Below, in pieces: positions 43,673 to 48,292 of a stretch of DNA of 48,292 nt. Origin of the DNA: an uncultured Bacilli bacterium (GTDB lineage: Bacteria; Bacillota_I; Bacilli_A; ML615J-28; CAG-313); assembly GCA_944326155.1 (NCBI GenBank), contig CALVCV010000002.1, forward strand, positions 68,514 to 116,805, written 5' to 3'. Below the pieces are notes generated by a model. That model was given only the letters and a program-made list of their open reading frames with translations, searched no databases and had not been told where the DNA came from. A program made the translations under genes and the position numbers. Every line of letters starts with the position of its first letter. Within the stretch, counting starts at the first letter, position 1.

Positions 43673-45208
43673 ATGAATGAAAATATGAAAATAGATAAAA
43701 AAGATTTTGAATTTGTTCAAATGAACGAAAAAATATTTGACAAAAAATTTGAAACCAAAGCTATAGGATATTTTGGTGATGCATTAAGACGTTTTAGTAA
43801 AAATAAAAGTAGTATAGTTGCTTTTGTAATTTTAGTGATTATTATTTTAATGGCAATTTTTGTACCTATTTTTAGTAAATATGATGTTGCAACTGTAAAT
43901 ATTGCTGAAGGATATTTACCGCCTAGAATTCCTATTTTAGAAAATTTTGGTATTGCGGATGGTACTAAAAAAATAACTGGTGTCAATGTCGATTATTTGA
44001 TTAGTGTAAAAGATCCAAGAGTTGAAAATTTAGTAGATAATCCTGATAATAAAGATCCTACTTTAGACATTAAGAATTATTATTTTGTTGAATATATTAA
44101 AGGGTATGAAAACTTTAATGATCCTACTAAATTCATTGAAGAACTTAAGAACAATTCATATAAAACTACCTTCAATGATATAGTTACATATAAAGTAGAT
44201 ATTAAATATAATGTTTACAAAGCATTATCAAGGCCCAAATGGATGAAAAATCAAACTCGCAAACAATATTTAGAATATCAATCAAATGGTGTGATAATAA
44301 ATAAAACAGATGAAGAAGGAAATACAAATGAAATGGTCATCGAATATACTGCACCAGCTGAAAATATATTAAAGAAGTTTTGCCGTGATAATGGTTATTC
44401 ATTAAGCACTCCAAATTTAGAAGAATTATATTTAGAAAAAACCGGTAAGGATATTCGTGATTTATATCAATATGATATTTATATTGATCCACTCTTAAAT
44501 CCAGATTTTGAAGAAATTTATCATTTTTTTGGAACAGATAATACAGGTAGAGATATGTGGGTTCGTTTATGGCAAGGTACAAGACTATCATTATTGATTG
44601 GACTATTTGTTGCAGTTGTATCTATTACTGTGGGTGTTATTTGGGGTTCTATTTCAGGATACTATGGTGGTGTTGTTGATTTAGCAATGGAAAGATTTAC
44701 TGAAATTCTAACAGGTATTCCTTGGATTGTTACGATGACAATCACAAAAATGTTATTATTTGGTCGTATTAGTAATGTTCTTATTGTTGCAATATCATTA
44801 GTCCTTACTAGTTGGACTGGGACTGCTGCTATGGTGCGTTCACAGATGTATCGTTATAAGAACCGCGAGTATGTACTTTCTTCAAGAACATTGGGAGCTA
44901 ACGATGTGCGTTTAATTTTTAAACATATTTTACCAAATGCCCTTGGCACAATTGTTACAAGTTGTATATTGGTAATTCCTAGTGCGATTTTCTTTGAATC
45001 TTCAGTTGCATATTTAGGTCTTGGTATTGATGCATCAACTGTTTCTATTGGTAATTTGCTAAATCTTGGAAGAGATTTAGGAATTGTTCAATATCCATAT
45101 TTGACTTTATTCCCAGCTTTATTAATTTCTATTTTAATGATTTCATTTAATATGTTTGGTAATGGATTAAGAGATGCATTGAATCCTTCGTTAAGGGGGT
45201 CTGAATAA
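43673..45208 (+). CDS. oppC: Oligopeptide ABC transporter permease OppC with a large extracytoplasmic insertion
   Basis: This 511-residue OppC compares with about 300 residues for the usual protein. After the first membrane segment (about residues 42-65) an extra region of about 200 residues precedes the standard GTDNTGRDMWVRLWQG block near residue 287. The coupling loop (ASRTLGANDVRLIFKHILPN-like, beginning SSRTLGANDVRL) is in the last third. The insertion contains Tyr/Asp-rich soluble sequence and should face outward, near OppA. The start is ATG 43673, right after the oppB stop; the longer frame from 43631 overlaps oppB and lacks a ribosome site. Confidence 0.93.
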   Translation: MNENMKIDKKDFEFVQMNEKIFDKKFETKAIGYFGDALRRFSKNKSSIVAFVILVIIILMAIFVPIFSKYDVATVNIAEGYLPPRIPILENFGIADGTKKITGVNVDYLISVKDPRVENLVDNPDNKDPTLDIKNYYFVEYIKGYENFNDPTKFIEELKNNSYKTTFNDIVTYKVDIKYNVYKALSRPKWMKNQTRKQYLEYQSNGVIINKTDEEGNTNEMVIEYTAPAENILKKFCRDNGYSLSTPNLEELYLEKTGKDIRDLYQYDIYIDPLLNPDFEEIYHFFGTDNTGRDMWVRLWQGTRLSLLIGLFVAVVSITVGVIWGSISGYYGGVVDLAMERFTEILTGIPWIVTMTITKMLLFGRISNVLIVAISLVLTSWTGTAAMVRSQMYRYKNREYVLSSRTLGANDVRLIFKHILPNALGTIVTSCILVIPSAIFFESSVAYLGLGIDASTVSIGNLLNLGRDLGIVQYPYLTLFPALLISILMISFNMFGNGLRDALNPSLRGSE

Positions 45209-46449
45209 TGGATAAGAACTTAGATAAAAAAATAGTAGTTAATCAAGAATTTGATGACACAAATTTAAATAATGAACAAGAAAATCCTAAGAAGTTACAG
45301 ATTAAAGGTAACTTATTTAAAAGAAAAACATTACAAGAAAAATATCCAAATCCTGATACAGATATTGAAATTCCTGAATATTTGTCATTAGCACCATCGG
45401 AAGATACCATTTTACGTGTAGAAAATTTACATATTTCCTTTAGAACACCTAATGGAATTGTAAGAGCGGTAAGAGGTGTAAATTTTGACCTTAAAAAAGG
45501 TGAAACCTTATGTATAGTTGGTGAGTCAGGTTCTGGTAAATCAGTTACTAGTAGAGCTATTATGGGTATTCTAGCTGGAAATGCAATTATTGATGCAGGA
45601 CATATTTTTTACGATGGAAAAGATTTAGTAGAATGTAAGGAAAAAGACTTCTATGCATTAAGAGGATCTAAAATCGGAATGATTTTCCAAGATCCCTTAT
45701 CAAGTTTAAATCCTATTATGAGAGTGGGAAAACAATTAACTGAAGCATTAAGATTAAAAAATGGATTAGACAGAGAAACTGCTAAAAAAAGAGCACTTGA
45801 ACTAATGAAAGAAGTTGGCATTCCACAACCTGAAAAAAGATTTAAACAATATCCATTTCAATTTTCAGGTGGTATGAGACAAAGAATTGTTATCGCAATT
45901 GCCCTTGCGATGGAACCTGAAATCTTAATATGTGATGAACCAACAACGGCATTAGATGTTACAATTCAAGCGCAAATTTTGGATTTAATTAAAAAACTTA
46001 AAAAAGAAAAAGGGTTAACTATTATATTCATCACACATGATTTAGGTGTTGTTGCAAATATGGCTGATCGTATTGCGGTAATGTATGCCGGAAAGATTGT
46101 TGAATATGGTAATGCTTCAGATGTTTTCTATGATCCAAGACATCCTTACACATGGGCTTTACTTGAATCAATGCCATCTCTTGCAACTTCAAAAAGATTA
46201 TCGGCGATTCCAGGTACTCCACCTAATATGATTTATCCACCAAAAGGGGATGCTTTTGCCGCAAGAAATCGTTATGCAATGAAAATTGATTTTGAACAAC
46301 AACCACCATTCTTTAAGATTAATGATAATCATTATGCCGCAACGTGGTTACTACATCCAGATGCACCAAAACTTGAAAATTCATTAAAGAATCGTTATGA
46401 AAGCCAAAGAAAATTACATCATATACAGGAGGATAATTCCCATGAATAA
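45208..46449 (+). CDS. oppD: Oligopeptide ABC transporter ATPase OppD
   Basis: This 413-residue ATPase has Walker A GESGSGKS at about residue 106, Q-loop MIFQDPLSSLNP, signature FSGGMRQR, Walker B ILICDEPTTALD and switch His in FITHDLG. The C-terminal peptide-transporter region (GDAFAARNRYAMKIDF, HYAATWLLHPDAP) has the Cys-free form common in Gram-positive Opp systems. About 65 extra hydrophilic residues at the N-terminus put Walker A later than usual. The ATG overlaps the oppC stop by one base. It hydrolyses ATP to power peptide import with OppF. Confidence 0.95.
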   Translation: MDKNLDKKIVVNQEFDDTNLNNEQENPKKLQIKGNLFKRKTLQEKYPNPDTDIEIPEYLSLAPSEDTILRVENLHISFRTPNGIVRAVRGVNFDLKKGETLCIVGESGSGKSVTSRAIMGILAGNAIIDAGHIFYDGKDLVECKEKDFYALRGSKIGMIFQDPLSSLNPIMRVGKQLTEALRLKNGLDRETAKKRALELMKEVGIPQPEKRFKQYPFQFSGGMRQRIVIAIALAMEPEILICDEPTTALDVTIQAQILDLIKKLKKEKGLTIIFITHDLGVVANMADRIAVMYAGKIVEYGNASDVFYDPRHPYTWALLESMPSLATSKRLSAIPGTPPNMIYPPKGDAFAARNRYAMKIDFEQQPPFFKINDNHYAATWLLHPDAPKLENSLKNRYESQRKLHHIQEDNSHE

Positions 46450-47701
46450 AGAATTAAATACTTTAAATGAAGAATTAAAAAGTGAGTATGATGGTCCAAT
46501 TCTTGAGTTGAAAAATGTACGACAATATTTTCAATCAGGTTGGGGAAAAAGTAAAGTAGTTGTAAAAGCAGTTCATAACGTTAGTTTTCAAGTAAAAAAA
46601 GGTGAAGTGTTTGGTTTAGTTGGTGAATCTGGCTGTGGTAAAACAACAACTGGAAGATCAATTATTAAACTTTATAATATCACAGATGGAACTATTTATT
46701 TTAAAGGTGTTCCAATTTCACAAGGCAATCGAAGTTTTAGAATTAAAATCAAAGAACTTCGCGCTAAAATTGCTGAATTAAAGAAATTAGAGAAGGAAGC
46801 AATCGCTGAGCTAAAAGGTGATTTAGCCTTACAACAAAATGATAATAATGCGATGAATGCAACAGATAATAAAATTCAAGATGTACAAACAGATACCAAT
46901 ATGAAAATTGCTGAATTGAAAAAAGAAATTGTTGCAAATCTAGAAAAAATAAAAGAATCAAAAACGATTAATAAGCGTAAAAGAGAATTAATGGATAAAA
47001 TGCAAATGATATTTCAAGATCCAATTGATTCATTAGATCCAAGACTTACAGTAAAAGAAATTATTGCAGAAGGCATGTATATTAATGGTATTAAAGACCA
47101 TAAATATATTAGTGACAAAGTAAATGAAGCACTTGAGTTAGTTGGTCTATTACCAGATCATGCAAGTCGTTATCCACATGAATTTAGTGGTGGTCAAAGA
47201 CAAAGAATTGGTATTGCAAGAGCATTAGTTGTTAATCCAGATCTTATCATCGCTGATGAACCCATTAGTGCTCTTGATGTCTCCATTCAAGCGCAAATTA
47301 TCAACCTTTTAAATGATATTAGACATAATATGGGCCTTTCTATTTTATTTATTGCTCATAATTTATCAGTTGTTAAATTTTTCTGTGATAGAATAGGCGT
47401 AATGTATTATGGTAGAATTGTTGAAATAGCAACACCAGATGAATTATTTGCTCATCCACTTCATCCATATACAAAATCATTATTATCAGCAGTACCACTA
47501 CCTGATCCAGATTATGAAAAAAATCGTAAAAGAATTTTCTATAATCCTAAGTTAAGAGAATTTACGGAGGATAAACCGATGATGACTGAAATTAGAAAAG
47601 GACATTTTGTATATGCTAGTAAAGCTGAACTAGCTAGATATGAAAAAGAACTAAATGGAGAAAAAGTGGAACCAGATCCTACTTTAATTGAACTAGAATA
47701 A
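46442..47701 (+). CDS. oppF: Oligopeptide ABC transporter ATPase OppF with coiled-coil insertion
   Basis: This 419-residue ATPase has Walker A GESGCGKTT at about residue 61, Q-loop MIFQDPIDSLDPR at about 189, signature FSGGQRQR, Walker B LIIADEPISALD and switch His in FIAHNLS. The Walker A to Q-loop distance is about 125 residues, where 40-50 is normal. An extra stretch of about 75-80 residues (IKELRAKIAELKKLEKEA, then KIAELKKEIVANLEKIKE) looks like a helical hairpin. Long insertions are known in mycoplasma OppF. The start is ATG 46442 behind AGGAGG, overlapping oppD by 8 nt. Confidence 0.94.
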   Translation: MNKELNTLNEELKSEYDGPILELKNVRQYFQSGWGKSKVVVKAVHNVSFQVKKGEVFGLVGESGCGKTTTGRSIIKLYNITDGTIYFKGVPISQGNRSFRIKIKELRAKIAELKKLEKEAIAELKGDLALQQNDNNAMNATDNKIQDVQTDTNMKIAELKKEIVANLEKIKESKTINKRKRELMDKMQMIFQDPIDSLDPRLTVKEIIAEGMYINGIKDHKYISDKVNEALELVGLLPDHASRYPHEFSGGQRQRIGIARALVVNPDLIIADEPISALDVSIQAQIINLLNDIRHNMGLSILFIAHNLSVVKFFCDRIGVMYYGRIVEIATPDELFAHPLHPYTKSLLSAVPLPDPDYEKNRKRIFYNPKLREFTEDKPMMTEIRKGHFVYASKAELARYEKELNGEKVEPDPTLIELE

Positions 47702-47724
47702 AGTAAAAAAATAAAAAAAAAGTA

Positions 47725-47753
47725 TTGAAAAAAATATAAAAATATGATATAAT
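47725..47753 (+). promoter_or_regulatory. Promoter of spx
   Basis: TTGAAA (47725-47730), a 17-bp spacer and the extended -10 TGATATAAT (TATAAT 47748-47753). It starts 23 nt after the oppF stop, so spx has its own transcription start. Confidence 0.8.
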
Positions 47754-47772
47754 TAGGATAGAGGTGACAATA

Positions 47773-48198
47773 GTGATACAAATATATACTACTCCAAGTT
47801 GTGCATCATGTCGTAAAGCGAAGAAATGGTTCGATCAATACAAAATACCATATTCAGAAAAAAATATTTTTAGTATAAAACTTAGCGAAGATGATATCTT
47901 TAAGATGCTAGCAAATAGTGAAAATGGTTTTGAAGACATAATATCGACTAGATCAAAAATATTTAAAGAAAAAAAATTAGACCCTGATAGTATGAGTGTT
48001 AAAGAATTGGTTGATTTTATTATAGAGTATCCTAGTGTATTGAAACGTCCCATTATTATAAACGAAAATGAACTTCAAGTAGGTTATAACAATGAGGATA
48101 TCACAATTTTTTTGCCGAAAGAATTACGTAATATTGAAACTTTTAGTGGCTTTGATAATGAAGAGCCTGTCAATATTAAATATTCAAAAAATAAATAA
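47773..48198 (+). CDS. spx: Spx-family transcriptional regulator
   Basis: This 141-residue ArsC-fold protein has the redox switch Cys10-Ala-Ser-Cys13, exactly as numbered in Bacillus Spx, and the C-terminal LKRPIIINENELQVGYN signature ending in FLP. Spx binds the RNA polymerase alpha subunit and reprograms transcription under thiol stress. The start is GTG 47773, 8 nt after GAGG (47761-47764); a GTG at 47764 lies inside that ribosome site and is rejected. It has its own promoter and no visible link to the wall-sugar genes. Confidence 0.95.
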   Translation: MIQIYTTPSCASCRKAKKWFDQYKIPYSEKNIFSIKLSEDDIFKMLANSENGFEDIISTRSKIFKEKKLDPDSMSVKELVDFIIEYPSVLKRPIIINENELQVGYNNEDITIFLPKELRNIETFSGFDNEEPVNIKYSKNK

Positions 48199-48292
48199 AA
48201 AAAGATGTATGTAGATTGAACATGTTTGATTAAAACAGACAAGTTAAAAAAAGATACTATTAAGAGTTGACTCCCTAAATTGAAAAGGAGTT

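Noticed and set aside
46250-46370. Loss of the four C-terminal cysteines of OppD as a novelty
   Set aside because: The Cys-free GDAFAARN...AATWLLHPDAP form is common in Gram-positive OppD proteins as I recall them, so it is not unusual.
48199-48292. Possible insertion-sequence end at the right edge (GACTCCC followed by AAAAGGAGTT)
   Set aside because: The short ACTCC/GGAGT pairing near the edge might be an IS terminus or a spx terminator, but the sequence stops before any transposase frame or second end can be seen.
1-48292. CRISPR arrays, tRNA or rRNA genes, prophage or transposase genes
   Set aside because: I looked for regular short repeats, tRNA-like cloverleaf ends and recombinase motifs and saw none; the coding density leaves almost no room for them.

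Overview
The window is AT-rich, almost entirely coding and nearly all on the + strand. It reads as a low-GC Gram-positive-type bacterium of the Bacillota/Mycoplasmatota group. The support is Spx with an intact CASC/RPII signature, a T-box leader in front of trpS, AGGAGG ribosome sites, lipobox lipoproteins, and Opp subunits with insertions. Tryptophan is read from TGG, and stops are nearly always TAA or TAG; TGA ends only one gene. An uncultured gut-type Erysipelotrichia or Acholeplasma-like lineage is my guess; nothing in the window fixes the taxon.

Layout. (A) 2-20192 is one long run of tightly spaced genes with no convincing internal terminator. It holds a truncated sugar-binding protein, a small membrane coiled-coil protein, two pairs of sugar ABC permeases flanking a YIP1/NHL protein and a DUF5696 protein, a YesL-like membrane protein, two secreted NAGPA-type phosphodiester glycosidases, a cytoplasmic GH3 NagZ and NagB. 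(B) 20401-26760, behind a promoter with two catabolite-type operators, holds a large surface protein, a tandem GNAT acetyltransferase and a sugar-binding lipoprotein carrying InlB-type repeats. (C) 26903-36944 holds YesL, NamZ (DUF1343), MupG (DUF871), a frameshifted MurK-like kinase, AnmK, MurQ, an alpha/beta hydrolase and an EtfB-EtfA-FAD dehydrogenase set resembling the electron-confurcating lactate dehydrogenase LctBCD. (D) trpS lies on the minus strand with a T-box leader. (E) 38408-39438 encodes two small membrane proteins. (F) 39636-47701 encodes an OppABCDF peptide transporter with an unusual OppA, OppC and OppF. (G) spx is at the right end.

How it fits together (inference): regions A-C look like a peptidoglycan-scavenging pathway that uses ABC transport instead of a PTS. 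Secreted glycosidases would act on wall glycans or their phosphodiester decorations, and binding proteins and permeases would import fragments. NamZ, NagZ and MupG would split them inside the cell. AnmK, and MurK if functional, would make MurNAc-6-P; MurQ would split this into GlcNAc-6-P and D-lactate; the Lct-type complex would oxidise the lactate to pyruvate, and NagB would pass the amino sugar to glycolysis. NagA and the transporter ATPase for the sugar permeases are not in the window. The most notable points are the murQ-lactate dehydrogenase linkage, the possible NAGPA-to-MupG route to MurNAc-6-P without a PTS, a 262-bp perfect repeat shared by the two glycosidase genes, and a Cys-containing C-terminal anchor signal on three surface proteins.
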